This document shows positions 23,883 to 32,371 of a stretch of DNA of 54,574 nt, piece after piece. The notes under the pieces are model-generated. The model saw only the letters and a list, made by a program, of their open reading frames with translations. It had not been told where the DNA came from and searched no databases. The position numbers were made by a program, and so were the translations under genes. The stretch is from Phascolarctobacterium sp. (GTDB taxonomy: Bacteria; Bacillota; Negativicutes; Acidaminococcales; Acidaminococcaceae), in assembly GCA_004558595.1 (NCBI GenBank), contig SFCN01000014.1:1-54574 (forward strand). Reading direction: 5' to 3'. Within the stretch, counting starts at the first letter, position 1. Each line of letters begins with the position of its first letter.

Positions 23883-24030
23883 TTACAGGTGCGTAAGCTC
23901 AATAGAGAAGTCGGTGCAATTCCGGCACGGTCCCGCCGCTGTAACGTGGAGTTTGTTTCAATTAAACCACTGGATTGACTCTGGGAAGGTGAAACAAATG
24001 AAGAAGCGAAGTCAGAAGAACTGCCTGTAA
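23883..24030 (+). ncRNA. Cobalamin riboswitch 1 (class I, AdoCbl type)
   Basis: P1 arms TTACAGG (23883-23889) and CCTGTAA (24024-24030). Core motifs of the family are present in order: CGGTGCAATTCCGGCACGGT, CCCGCCGCTGTAAC, the B12 box region CCACTG, CTGGGAAGG and AAGTCAGAAGAACTGCCTGT. The aptamer is full length with peripheral stems. It lies 400 bases upstream of an MsrA-like gene and the B12-dependent mutase genes. Confidence 0.92.
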
Positions 24031-24112
24031 GATACATCGTCGTTAGACCTGCGAGAGACGGGGAGAGATGTCGTAAGCTCGGCGTATTCTGTCGTGTTTA
24101 TTATGATATTTC

Positions 24113-24176
24113 ACCGTTTTTTAATAATCCTACCCCTAGAGGGATAAGAGGATAGTTAAAGAACGGTTTTCTGTTT
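24113..24176 (+). terminator. Riboswitch-linked terminator
   Basis: ACCGTTTTTTAA (24113-24124) pairs with TTAAAGAACGGT (24156-24167), extended inward by AATCCT/AGGATA and CCCCTA/AGAGGG-type pairs, followed by TTTCTGTTT. Together with the aptamer this is an OFF-type arrangement. Confidence 0.75.
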
Positions 24177-24375
24177 CTATGCTCCTTAGGTTGCGTGATG
24201 GCTGAGGCCTTAGGAGAAGGGTCCAAGCCATCGATGTTCCATATTTACCTGTTCACAGCCCTGGACAAGCTGTGCTGCAAATCCCATTCTCAAGTTTTCC
24301 TTTAGCTAGTTGGCACATTTCCCTTTCTCCATCATGATGCTACAGTGTAGGGGTGCACTGTAGTGTCGCAAATTC
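24177..24375 (+). promoter_or_regulatory. Uncharacterised structured leader between two terminators
   Basis: No coding frame. GTGATGGCTG (24195-24204) can pair with AGCCATC (24226-24232) or, perfectly, with CAGCCATCAC (24376-24385), which is the 5' arm of the next terminator. CTACAGTG (24340-24347) and CACTGTAG (24356-24363) form an 8-bp hairpin with an 8-base loop. This could be a second sensor or antiterminator domain. Confidence 0.5.
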
Positions 24376-24405
24376 CAGCCATCACATAATCGTGGTGGCT
24401 GTTTT
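24376..24405 (+). terminator. Second terminator of the mut leader
   Basis: CAGCCATCAC (24376-24385) and GTGGTGGCTG (24392-24401) around ATAATC, then TTTTCTATTTAT. It ends 36 bases before the first gene of the operon, so it must be read through or switched off for mut expression. Confidence 0.75.
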
Positions 24406-24440
24406 CTATTTATAAGTAAGTTTTAGTGGAGGTTAAGCCT

Positions 24441-24863
24441 ATGAAAAAGCTCTATTTAGCCGGAGAAGCCTATTCCTTAAAAGATGCCCTGCAGAATCTG
24501 AAGGGTGTCATCGGTACCATACCTGTGCATGCGGTAGCCCAAAATGGCGAGGAGCTGTACGGTGTAGAAATTGAGTATAATCCGAAAAAACAGGATATTT
24601 GCGGCATTTTAGAGGCCTATTTTGCCGTTGTGGACCCCTTTGCCAAGGATAAGCTGCCCCTGCAGCAATCTGCTGTGTTCTACACATCCAATGAGGATGT
24701 GCCCCAGCTAGATTACTATGCTCGCTTTTTGCAGAGTCGTGGTCATGAACCCGGTGCAGCTTTAGGTAATCTGATCGTCAATGATTCAATTACCGCTAAT
24801 ACGGAAATCCGCCCCCTGCAGCTACGCTTTGGTCGATTACATGAATACCATTATCTGGCGTAG
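24441..24863 (+). CDS. MsrA-like protein without the catalytic cysteine
   Basis: 140 residues. The sequence follows peptide-methionine sulfoxide reductase A: LAGEAYSLKDALQNLKGVIG, then GVEIEYNPKKQDICGILEAY, AVVDPF and QSAVFYTSNEDVPQLDY. In MsrA the first motif is GCFWG with the catalytic Cys; here it is GEAYS, Glu replacing Cys at position 9 and Tyr replacing Trp. Reductase activity is therefore not expected. Start ATG 24441 with GTGGAGG upstream. As first gene after the B12-controlled leader it may serve the mutase or its cofactor; this is inference. Confidence 0.7.
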   Translation: MKKLYLAGEAYSLKDALQNLKGVIGTIPVHAVAQNGEELYGVEIEYNPKKQDICGILEAYFAVVDPFAKDKLPLQQSAVFYTSNEDVPQLDYYARFLQSRGHEPGAALGNLIVNDSITANTEIRPLQLRFGRLHEYHYLA

Positions 24864-25078
24864 CCTTAAATCGCTATATACGGTATGGACAACCGTATCC
24901 GTGTATATAAATGCTTTACTTGAAGTCTTCTTAATGGAGCGTGTTCTGCCTTGTAAAGGCTGGGTGAGAGCAGCTAAGGTAGGAGGCGCTACCTTCATAA
25001 TTGGAGGTGATAGTCCCTTATTTACGATGCCGTTAGGCGATTTGACAAGAATTAATTTAGCTAAAGGAGGATTTTTAG
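24864..25078 (+). promoter_or_regulatory. Structured intergenic region before mutA
   Basis: 215 bases without a convincing gene. Hairpins: TATATACGG... to ...CCGTGTATATA (24875-24909, loop ACAA) and AAGGTAG/CTACCTT (24976-24982 with 24989-24995). No T run follows, so these are more likely stability or translation elements than terminators. A frame crossing this region overlaps both neighbours in another phase and is not credible. Confidence 0.45.
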
Positions 25079-27319
25079 ATGGCTGATGAACAAAAAATAG
25101 CTGCTGTTGAAGGCGAAAAGCCGATGACGGACCAAGAGCTGGAAGCTATGCTGCGTAAATCAGAAAATGTGACCGAATTCCCTGAGGTTACCTTGGATGA
25201 ATTTACTGAACCTAGCTGGGATGAATGGGTGGAGGCTTGCAATGCTCTGCTCAAAGGCGCTCCCTTCGACAAGGTTATGTATACGAAAAACTATGAGGAC
25301 ATTACCTTTGACCCCATTTATCGTCTGAAAGAGACCGATGCTATACTGCCCACTGATGATTATCCCGGCATGGGCGACTATCTGCGCGGCGCTACCTTAA
25401 ATGGCTATGTACACGAGCCTTGGGGCATTGCCCAAGCCTGCGATGAAACCCTGCCCGCTGAGAACAACGAGCTGCTGAAGGAAGAAATCGCTAAGGGCTC
25501 CACCGTTTACCATATTAAGCTGGATACTGCTACCATGAACGGTATTGATGCCAAGGACGCTGAAAAAATCGGTGATGTGGGCGTGAATGTGACCACTGTT
25601 GAGGATATGAGCGTGCTCTTAAATGGTCTGAAGCTGGATAAATATCCGCTGATGATTTACACCGGCGCCGGCGCTAAGGGTATTATTGCTTTGACCGAGG
25701 CTGCCCTGAAGGGCGCAGGCAAGGATTTACAGGGCGTGAAGGGCGTTATTGGCGCTGATCCTCTGGGTGAGCTGGTTGTTAATGGCAAATCCAGCACTTC
25801 CTTAAATGCTCTCTATGATGAAATGGCAGAGACCATTAAATATACTCGTGAGCATGCTCCCTTAATTCGCCCCGTTTATGTGCGCAGCGATTGCTTTACC
25901 GATGGCGGCGCCAATGCGGTGCAGGAGGTCGCTTACACCTTCGCTAGCGCTGTAGAGTATGTTCGTGAAATGCAAAAACGCGGTATTTCCCTTAAGGATA
26001 TTGCTGCATCCCTGTATTTCGCCTTTAACCAAGGCGCAAACTTCTTTATGGAAATCGCTAAGCTGCGTGCTCTGCGTCAGGTATGGGCAGCCATTATGGA
26101 AGCCTTTGGCGCTGAGGAGGCTGACCGCTCCATTATGGTCCATGGTCGCAGCTCCCGCTTTACTAAAACTGTTATCGATCCCTATGTAAATATGCTGCGT
26201 AACTGCACCCAAACCTTCTCCGGTGTTGTAGGCGGCGTTAACACCTATGAGAATCCTCCCTTTGACGAGCTGATTCGTAAGGGCGATGTCTTCTCCCGTC
26301 GTATTGCCCGTAACCTGCATGTTATGCTGCAGGAGGAATTTGGCATGCTGTGCCCCATTGACCCGGCTGGCGGCTCTTGGGCAGTAGAATCCCTGACCAA
26401 GCAAATCGTCGAGAAGATTTGGGCTGAGTTCCAAAAAATCGAGGGCATGGGCGGTATGGTGAAGGCTTTGCAAGCTGGCTATCCCCAAGAGCAAATCGCC
26501 AAAACCTTGGACGAACGCTTCAAGGCCTTGGAGCTGCGCAAGGATCGCGCTGTTGGCGTGAACATGTATCCGAATATGACTGAAGAGCCCTTGGAACGTC
26601 GCGCAGAGGATAGCGAAGCCCTGAAGAAGCAGCGTGCAGCTGCAGTAGCCGCTTATGTGGCTGATATCGACACTAATTTCGTGGCTGGCAAGCTGGCCGA
26701 CGTGGCTAGCGTAGAAGCAGCTATCGAAGCCTTTAGCAATGGCGCAACCTTAGGTCAGGTGGCAGCAGCAGGCTGCAAGGCTGAAGCTATCGAGGCTATT
26801 ACCCCCATCACCGCTCATCATTGGACCGAGCGTTATGAAGCGCTGCGCTTTGATACGGAACGCTATATGAAGGAAACCGGTAAGAATGTGGAGGTATTCC
26901 TGGCTAACATGGGCCCCATTCCCCAACACAAGGCCCGTGCCGACTTCTCCACCAGCTTCCTGCAGGTTGGCGAGTTCAATGTGCATCTGAACAATGGCTT
27001 CCAGGATGACGAGGGCAAGCCCGGTTCTCGCTATGAGAAATGCGTGGCTGCTTTGAAGGCAGGCATTGACGATAAGGGTACTCCCTACGATGTGGCTGTA
27101 ATCTGCTCCACTGACAAGACCTATCCGGAGGATGTTCCGGCGCTGGCTCCCATGCTGAAGGCCGCTAACCCCAATATGACTCTGTTCCTGGCAGGTGCAG
27201 CACCTAAGGATCTGGAGGCTATTTATCTAGCTGCCGGTGTTGATGATTTTATCAGCGTGAAAGCTAATTGCTTTGCAACCTTGAAGAAACTGCAACAGAA
27301 GAAGGGGATGATTGAATAA
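25079..27319 (+). CDS. mutA: Methylmalonyl-CoA mutase, small (beta) subunit
   Basis: 746 residues, somewhat longer than typical small subunits. TIM-barrel motifs of the family are visible (YTGAGAKGIIALTEAALKGA, RPVYVRSDCFTDGGANAVQE, ASLYFAFNQGANFFMEIAKL, EEFGMLCPIDPAGGSWAVES). In the C-terminal cobalamin-like domain the DXHXXG motif is replaced (NMGPIPQHKARADF), as expected for the non-B12-binding subunit. With MutB it isomerises succinyl-CoA and (R)-methylmalonyl-CoA. ATG 25079 after AAAGGAGG. The stop overlaps the mutB ATG (TAATG), implying coupled synthesis of the two subunits. Confidence 0.95.
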   Translation: MADEQKIAAVEGEKPMTDQELEAMLRKSENVTEFPEVTLDEFTEPSWDEWVEACNALLKGAPFDKVMYTKNYEDITFDPIYRLKETDAILPTDDYPGMGDYLRGATLNGYVHEPWGIAQACDETLPAENNELLKEEIAKGSTVYHIKLDTATMNGIDAKDAEKIGDVGVNVTTVEDMSVLLNGLKLDKYPLMIYTGAGAKGIIALTEAALKGAGKDLQGVKGVIGADPLGELVVNGKSSTSLNALYDEMAETIKYTREHAPLIRPVYVRSDCFTDGGANAVQEVAYTFASAVEYVREMQKRGISLKDIAASLYFAFNQGANFFMEIAKLRALRQVWAAIMEAFGAEEADRSIMVHGRSSRFTKTVIDPYVNMLRNCTQTFSGVVGGVNTYENPPFDELIRKGDVFSRRIARNLHVMLQEEFGMLCPIDPAGGSWAVESLTKQIVEKIWAEFQKIEGMGGMVKALQAGYPQEQIAKTLDERFKALELRKDRAVGVNMYPNMTEEPLERRAEDSEALKKQRAAAVAAYVADIDTNFVAGKLADVASVEAAIEAFSNGATLGQVAAAGCKAEAIEAITPITAHHWTERYEALRFDTERYMKETGKNVEVFLANMGPIPQHKARADFSTSFLQVGEFNVHLNNGFQDDEGKPGSRYEKCVAALKAGIDDKGTPYDVAVICSTDKTYPEDVPALAPMLKAANPNMTLFLAGAAPKDLEAIYLAAGVDDFISVKANCFATLKKLQQKKGMIE

Positions 27320-29514
27320 TGAGCATTAATCCTGATTTCACTAAAGTATCTGTTCCGGATCATCCGTCCTGCTCTTATGAAGAATGGAAGAAAAACCTGG
27401 AAGCGAAAATGGGCGAAAATTATGATGCCCTTTACGATACAACCTTGGAGCGCATTCCTAAAGAACCGCTGTACACCAAGGATATCTATGCTAAATGCAA
27501 CCATTTGGACTTTATGAGCGGTATTCCTCCGTTCCTGCGTGGCCCTTATTCCACCATGTATGTTTTCCGTCCCTGGACTGTACGCCAATATGCAGGCTTC
27601 TCTACTGCGGAGGAGTCCAACGCTTTCTATCGTCGCAACCTGGCCGCCGGCCAAAAGGGCTTGTCCATCGCCTTCGACCTGCCCACTCACCGCGGCTATG
27701 ATGCCGATAATCCCCGCGTTGTAGGCGACGTAGGTAAGGCTGGCGTATCCGTATGCTCCATGCTGGATATGAATATTCTGTTCAGTGGCATTCCTCTGGA
27801 TCAAATGTCCGTATCCATGACCATGAACGGCGCCGTACTGCCCATTTTGGCCTTCTTCATCGTTTCCGGCGAGGAGCAGGGCGTTGATAAATCTATTATG
27901 GCGGGCACCATTCAAAACGATATTCTGAAGGAATTTATGGTGCGTAATACCTATATTTATCCGCCGGCTATGTCCATGCGTATTATCGGCGATATTTTTG
28001 AATATACCACTAAATACATGCCCAAATTCAACAGTATTTCTATTTCCGGCTATCATATTCAGGAATGCGGTGCTACCTGCGACTTGGAGCTGGGCTATAC
28101 TCTGGCAGATGGTATGGAATACATCCGTACCGGTGAAGCTGCCGGCCTGCCGGTGGATGCCTTCGCGAAACGCTTGTCCTTCTTCTGGGATATGGGCAAA
28201 AACTACTTCATGGAAGTGGCTAAGATGCGTGCGGCTCGCGTGCTGTGGGCTAAGATTCTGAAGAGCTTTGGCGCTAAGAATCCGAAATCCATGGCACTGC
28301 GCACCCATAGCCAAACCTCTGGCTGGTCCCTGACAGAGCAGGATCCCTTTAATAATATTTCCAGAACCTGTATGGAAGCTATGTCCGCAGCCTTGGGCCA
28401 CACCCAATCCCTGCATACTAACGCTTTGGACGAAGCTATCGCGCTGCCTACTGACTTTTCCGCTCGCCTGGCACGTAATACCCAGCTGTATATTCAGGAC
28501 GAGACCAAGGTTTGCAAGATTATCGATCCCTGGGGCGGCTCCTATTATCTGGAATACCTCACCAATGAGATTATTCGCCGTGCTTGGGCTCATATTCAAG
28601 AGGTTGAAGCTCTGGGCGGTATGGCTAAGGCTATTGCTACCGGCTTGCCCAAGATGCGTATCGAAGAGTGCGCAGCTCGCCGTCAAGCTAACATCGACAG
28701 CGGCAAGGAAACCATCGTTGGCCTGAACAAGTATCGTTTGGCTAAGGAAGACCCGCTGAATGTATTGTCCATTGATAATACCGCTGTACGCAATGCGCAA
28801 ATCAAACGCTTGGAAAAACTGAGAGCAGAACGTGATGGCGAAAAGGTTAGAGCTGACCTTGAGGCTATTACCCGCGCTGCCGAAAGCCGTGACAATGGCA
28901 ACCTGCTGGAGATGGCCGTACAAGCAGCACGCGACCGTGCTTCCTTGGGCGAAATTTCCGACGCAGTGGAAAAGGTTTCCGGTCGTTTCAATGCTGTAAT
29001 CCACACTGTTTCCGGTGTGTATTCTTCCGAATTCAGTGGCAATGACGATATGGAAAAAGCTACCAAGCTGGCTGATGAGTTTGAAAAGCTGGAAGGCCGT
29101 CGTCCGCGTATCTTCTTGGCCAAGATGGGTCAGGATGGTCATGACCGTGGCCAAAAGGTATTGGCAACCTCCTTTGCCGATATGGGCTGGACCGTCGACG
29201 TTGGTCCCTTGTTCCAAACTCCCGAGGAATCCGCTCAGGATGCCGTGGATAACGACGTTGATATGGTAGGCTTCTCCTCCCTGGCTGCAGGTCACAAGAC
29301 CTTGCTGCCCGCTCTGGTTGAAGAATTGAAAAAACGCGGTCGTGAGGATATCATGGTGTGCATTGGCGGCGTAATCCCTGCTCAAGACTATGATTATCTG
29401 TATGAGCATGGTGCTGCAGGTATCTTCGGCCCCGGCACCAATATTCCCAAATGCTGCATCCAACTGCTGCAAATGCTGGTTGACCGCGCGAAGGCTGAAC
29501 AGGCTGAGGACTGA
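27319..29514 (+). CDS. mutB: Methylmalonyl-CoA mutase, large (alpha) catalytic subunit
   Basis: 731 residues. The barrel contains FLRGPYSTMYVFRPWTVRQY, IAFDLPTHRGYDADN and SISGYHIQECGATCDLELGY; the C-terminal B12 domain has the base-off motif DGHDRG with His608 as lower cobalt ligand, then VDVGPLFQTPEESA and VGFSSLAAGHKTL. This is the AdoCbl-binding catalytic subunit and the key rearrangement in succinate to propionate conversion. Codon use is strongly biased, consistent with high expression; this also creates a long artificial reverse-strand frame. Confidence 0.97.
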   Translation: MSINPDFTKVSVPDHPSCSYEEWKKNLEAKMGENYDALYDTTLERIPKEPLYTKDIYAKCNHLDFMSGIPPFLRGPYSTMYVFRPWTVRQYAGFSTAEESNAFYRRNLAAGQKGLSIAFDLPTHRGYDADNPRVVGDVGKAGVSVCSMLDMNILFSGIPLDQMSVSMTMNGAVLPILAFFIVSGEEQGVDKSIMAGTIQNDILKEFMVRNTYIYPPAMSMRIIGDIFEYTTKYMPKFNSISISGYHIQECGATCDLELGYTLADGMEYIRTGEAAGLPVDAFAKRLSFFWDMGKNYFMEVAKMRAARVLWAKILKSFGAKNPKSMALRTHSQTSGWSLTEQDPFNNISRTCMEAMSAALGHTQSLHTNALDEAIALPTDFSARLARNTQLYIQDETKVCKIIDPWGGSYYLEYLTNEIIRRAWAHIQEVEALGGMAKAIATGLPKMRIEECAARRQANIDSGKETIVGLNKYRLAKEDPLNVLSIDNTAVRNAQIKRLEKLRAERDGEKVRADLEAITRAAESRDNGNLLEMAVQAARDRASLGEISDAVEKVSGRFNAVIHTVSGVYSSEFSGNDDMEKATKLADEFEKLEGRRPRIFLAKMGQDGHDRGQKVLATSFADMGWTVDVGPLFQTPEESAQDAVDNDVDMVGFSSLAAGHKTLLPALVEELKKRGREDIMVCIGGVIPAQDYDYLYEHGAAGIFGPGTNIPKCCIQLLQMLVDRAKAEQAED

Positions 29515-29524
29515 GGTGATGTAA

Positions 29525-30700
29525 ATGCCTGAAACTGGTGAAAAAGATATTAGGCCGAGCTGGGTTCCTCTAAAAAAAGATCCCAACTTTGCTTGCTCCG
29601 TTATGGGCGGCATTGATAGTGCCGTAAACGCTGTTTCTGAAGAAAAGTATACTCCGGTAGAGCAGATTAAAAGGTTTCCTTTGCGGAAAAAGCCTACTCC
29701 GGAACAGCTAATTAAAGGAGTCAGTGAGGGCGATCGCAAAACTCTTTCCCAAGCTATTACCTTGATTGAAAGCAATGCTCCCAAGGATTTTGACAAAGCG
29801 CAACGGGTGCTGCAGTCCCTCTTGCCCCGCACGGGCAAGGCCCTGCGCATTGGCATCAGCGGTGTGCCCGGCGCTGGTAAGAGCACATTTATCGAAGCCT
29901 TTGGCCAAATGCTGTGCAAGCAGGGCTATAAGGTAGCTGTGCTGGCGGTGGACCCCACCAGCTCCATTACCGGTGGCTCTATATTGGGCGATAAGACTCG
30001 TATGCAGATGCTGTCCCGTGAACCTAATTGCTTTATTCGCCCTTCCCCGGCCAAGGGAACCTTGGGCGGTGTGGCTCGCAAAAGCCGCGAAACCATGCTG
30101 CTATGCGAGGCCGCTGGCTGTGATGTTATCTTGGTAGAAACTGTTGGCGTGGGGCAAAGCGAAATTACCGTGCGCTCCATGGTGGACTTTTTTATGCTGG
30201 TTGTGCTCACCGGTGCTGGTGACGATTTGCAGGGCATTAAGAAGGGCATTATGGAGGTGGCGGATGCCATTGTGGTTAACAAGGCAGATGGGGACAATTT
30301 GCCCAAGGCCATTGTGACCCAGGGTGAGTACGAACGGATGATTGAGTTCATTCGTCCGGCTACCGAGGGCTGGAAAACCCATGCCTATCGCTGCTCTGCC
30401 CTTACAGGCGAGGGCCTGCTAGAGCTGTGGGCGGTGATGCGCAAGTTCGAAAAGGTGACTAAGGAATCGGGCGCTTTTGCAAGACGGCGCAAAAGCCAGA
30501 CGGTGTCCTGGGTTAATAGCATGATTGACGAGCATCTGCACAATCTTTTCTTTGAAGACCCCATGATTAAAGGGCGTTTGCCCGCTGTTATGGAGGCTGC
30601 TGTGAATGGTGTGGTTTCGCCCAGTCAAGCAGTTACCGAATTGATTCGTGCTTTTGATATAGATCGTGCCGCAGCAAAGCATTACAATCAATATAAATAA
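29525..30700 (+). CDS. meaB: Methylmalonyl-CoA mutase chaperone GTPase MeaB (ArgK)
   Basis: 391 residues. G3E-type GTPase: P-loop GVPGAGKST (113-121), AVDPTSSITGGSILGDKTRM, ETVGVGQSE and NKADGDNL. MeaB uses GTP to gate cofactor delivery and protect the mutase from inactivation. An N-terminal extension of about 55-60 residues precedes the normal start of the family. It begins 10 bases after mutB; the start ATG 29525 follows GAGGTGATGTAA. A terminator closes the operon. Epimerase and decarboxylase genes are not in the window. Confidence 0.93.
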   Translation: MPETGEKDIRPSWVPLKKDPNFACSVMGGIDSAVNAVSEEKYTPVEQIKRFPLRKKPTPEQLIKGVSEGDRKTLSQAITLIESNAPKDFDKAQRVLQSLLPRTGKALRIGISGVPGAGKSTFIEAFGQMLCKQGYKVAVLAVDPTSSITGGSILGDKTRMQMLSREPNCFIRPSPAKGTLGGVARKSRETMLLCEAAGCDVILVETVGVGQSEITVRSMVDFFMLVVLTGAGDDLQGIKKGIMEVADAIVVNKADGDNLPKAIVTQGEYERMIEFIRPATEGWKTHAYRCSALTGEGLLELWAVMRKFEKVTKESGAFARRRKSQTVSWVNSMIDEHLHNLFFEDPMIKGRLPAVMEAAVNGVVSPSQAVTELIRAFDIDRAAAKHYNQYK

Positions 30701-30704
30701 AAGA

Positions 30705-30737
30705 GTGGCAGAGCATTTTAGCTCTGCCGCTTTTTTG
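30705..30737 (+). terminator. Terminator of the mut operon
   Basis: GTGGCAGAGC and GCTCTGCCGC around ATTTTA, followed by six T. Confidence 0.9.
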
Positions 30738-30842
30738 CTCTCAAGAACGCTATTGCTAAATTTCCCTTACTGTGATAACATATATATCTAAACTACTTAT
30801 ATATATTAGTATTAAATATGAATAAGGGGGTTGTGTGATTTT

Positions 30843-32153
30843 ATGAAGTTGCTTACAGATAGGGAGTATTTAGGCTTAACGGTGCCCTTTATGCTGTCCA
30901 CGATGACGCAGCCCTTGATGGGAGCGGTGAATACAGCGGTGATGGGGCAGCTGCCAGATCCTAAATATATCGCTGCCGTGTCGCTGGGGGCTATCTTGTT
31001 TAATAATCTTTACTGGCTTTTTGGCTTTCTACGTGTCAGCACCACGGGCTATGCGGCTCAGGCTCATGGAGCGGCGGATCAAAGGCTCAGCATGCTAGCC
31101 TTTTTTAAGCCCTTGGTGCTGGCTGTAATCATCAGCCTGCTCTGTATTCTGCTGCAAAAGCCCATAGTGGATTGCTATTTGGGGATGATTGGCGCTGCGG
31201 CTGATGTCAATTATTTAACACGTCGCTATTATTATATTTTAATATGGGGAGCACCCTTGACATTTTTTAATTATGTGGCCTTGGGCTGGCTGATGGGGCA
31301 AGCAAGAGTGCGAGCAAGTGTGTTTCAACAGGTATCGATGAATGTGCTGAATATGTTACTTAGCGTATGCTTCGTTTTTGGACTACACTTGCAGATAGAG
31401 GGCGTGGCCTATGCCTCTTTGCTTAGTCAGCTATATGGCGCGTTATTAGGAGCAGGCTTGATGCATCACTATGGCAATTTTGATTATTCCAAGCTGCCCT
31501 GGGGCGAGCTTTTGGATTGGCGTCAGTTCATCGGTATGCTGCAGGTCAATGCTAATTTAATGATTCGCACAGCCTGCCTGTTGACTGTAAATAATATTAT
31601 CGCTGCCGTGGGCGCTTCCCTAGGTACAGTGGTGCTGGCGGCCAATGCGGTGCTGCTGCAGCTAAAGGATATTATGAGCTACCTTATTGACGGCATGGCT
31701 AATGGTGCTGCCATCTTTAGTGGCAAGGCTGTGGGGAGCAAGGATAGGCAGCTTTTTGATGAGACCATCAGGATGACCTATAAATGGTTGTTGGTGCTAG
31801 CGCTGCTCCTGATGGGAGGATATTACTTGACCAGCACCCAATGCATTCGCCTGTTTACCAGTATACAGGAAGTAATCGCTATGGCACAGACCTATGAGCT
31901 TTATGTACTCTTTTATCCGGTATGCGCTGGGGTTGGTATGGTGCTCTATGGTGTCTTCTGTGGAGCAACCCGTACGGCTCCGGTACGCAACATGATGCTA
32001 ATAGCCTTGGCTGTTTTTTATCTGTTGCAGCATTTTCTTGTGCCAGTTTGGGGAAATTCTGGATTGTGGCTTGCTCTTTTGGGATTTATGCTTGCCCAAT
32101 CAATTGTTTTAACGATATTTCTTAAAGGGCTAATTAAACATATTTTCTATTAA
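30843..32153 (+). CDS. MATE-family efflux transporter
   Basis: 436 residues with about 12 membrane helices. DinF/NorM-like features: LTVPFMLSTMTQPLMGAVNT near the N-terminus, FLRVSTTGYAAQAHGA and the pseudo-repeat in the second half (DIMSYLIDGMANGAAIFSGKAVG). The MATE family exports cationic or organic compounds in exchange for sodium or protons; substrate unknown. Start ATG 30843 is chosen, after an AAGGGGG tract; TTG at 30831 abuts that tract and cannot use it. It stands alone between two terminators. Confidence 0.85.
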   Translation: MKLLTDREYLGLTVPFMLSTMTQPLMGAVNTAVMGQLPDPKYIAAVSLGAILFNNLYWLFGFLRVSTTGYAAQAHGAADQRLSMLAFFKPLVLAVIISLLCILLQKPIVDCYLGMIGAAADVNYLTRRYYYILIWGAPLTFFNYVALGWLMGQARVRASVFQQVSMNVLNMLLSVCFVFGLHLQIEGVAYASLLSQLYGALLGAGLMHHYGNFDYSKLPWGELLDWRQFIGMLQVNANLMIRTACLLTVNNIIAAVGASLGTVVLAANAVLLQLKDIMSYLIDGMANGAAIFSGKAVGSKDRQLFDETIRMTYKWLLVLALLLMGGYYLTSTQCIRLFTSIQEVIAMAQTYELYVLFYPVCAGVGMVLYGVFCGATRTAPVRNMMLIALAVFYLLQHFLVPVWGNSGLWLALLGFMLAQSIVLTIFLKGLIKHIFY

Positions 32154-32174
32154 ATTATATAACAAAAAGCATAC

Positions 32175-32213
32175 AAGCACTGCGATGAATACCTTATCGT
32201 AGTGCTTTCTTAA
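32175..32213 (+). terminator. Terminator of the MATE gene
   Basis: CAAGCACTGCGAT and ATCGTAGTGCTTT pair with one mismatch, then TCTTAATTT. Confidence 0.8.
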
Positions 32214-32273
32214 TTTATATCATGATAAGTGAAAATAATGTGAAGTAATTGCAAAAATAAAGCAAAACTGCTC

Positions 32274-32302
32274 TTGCTTTTATTGAGAATCAGTGCTATT
32301 AT
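32274..32302 (+). promoter_or_regulatory. Promoter of the riboswitch-controlled ABC operon
   Basis: TTGCTT (32274-32279) and TATTAT (32297-32302), spacing 17. Confidence 0.6.
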
Positions 32303-32371
32303 ATAAACATAATACAAAATTAAAAATTACTAATAAGTTTGCTTGGTCAATAATTATGTGTTGCCAACTCT

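Noticed and set aside
24781..25086. A 101-residue frame spanning the mutA leader
   Set aside because: It overlaps the end of the MsrA-like gene and the start of mutA in another phase, and covers the two hairpins; no ribosome-binding site was seen.
27223..29919. An 898-residue open frame on the minus strand covering all of mutB
   Set aside because: It is the mirror of strongly biased mutB codon use; it has no ribosome-binding site, no recognisable domain and overlaps a gene of certain identity.
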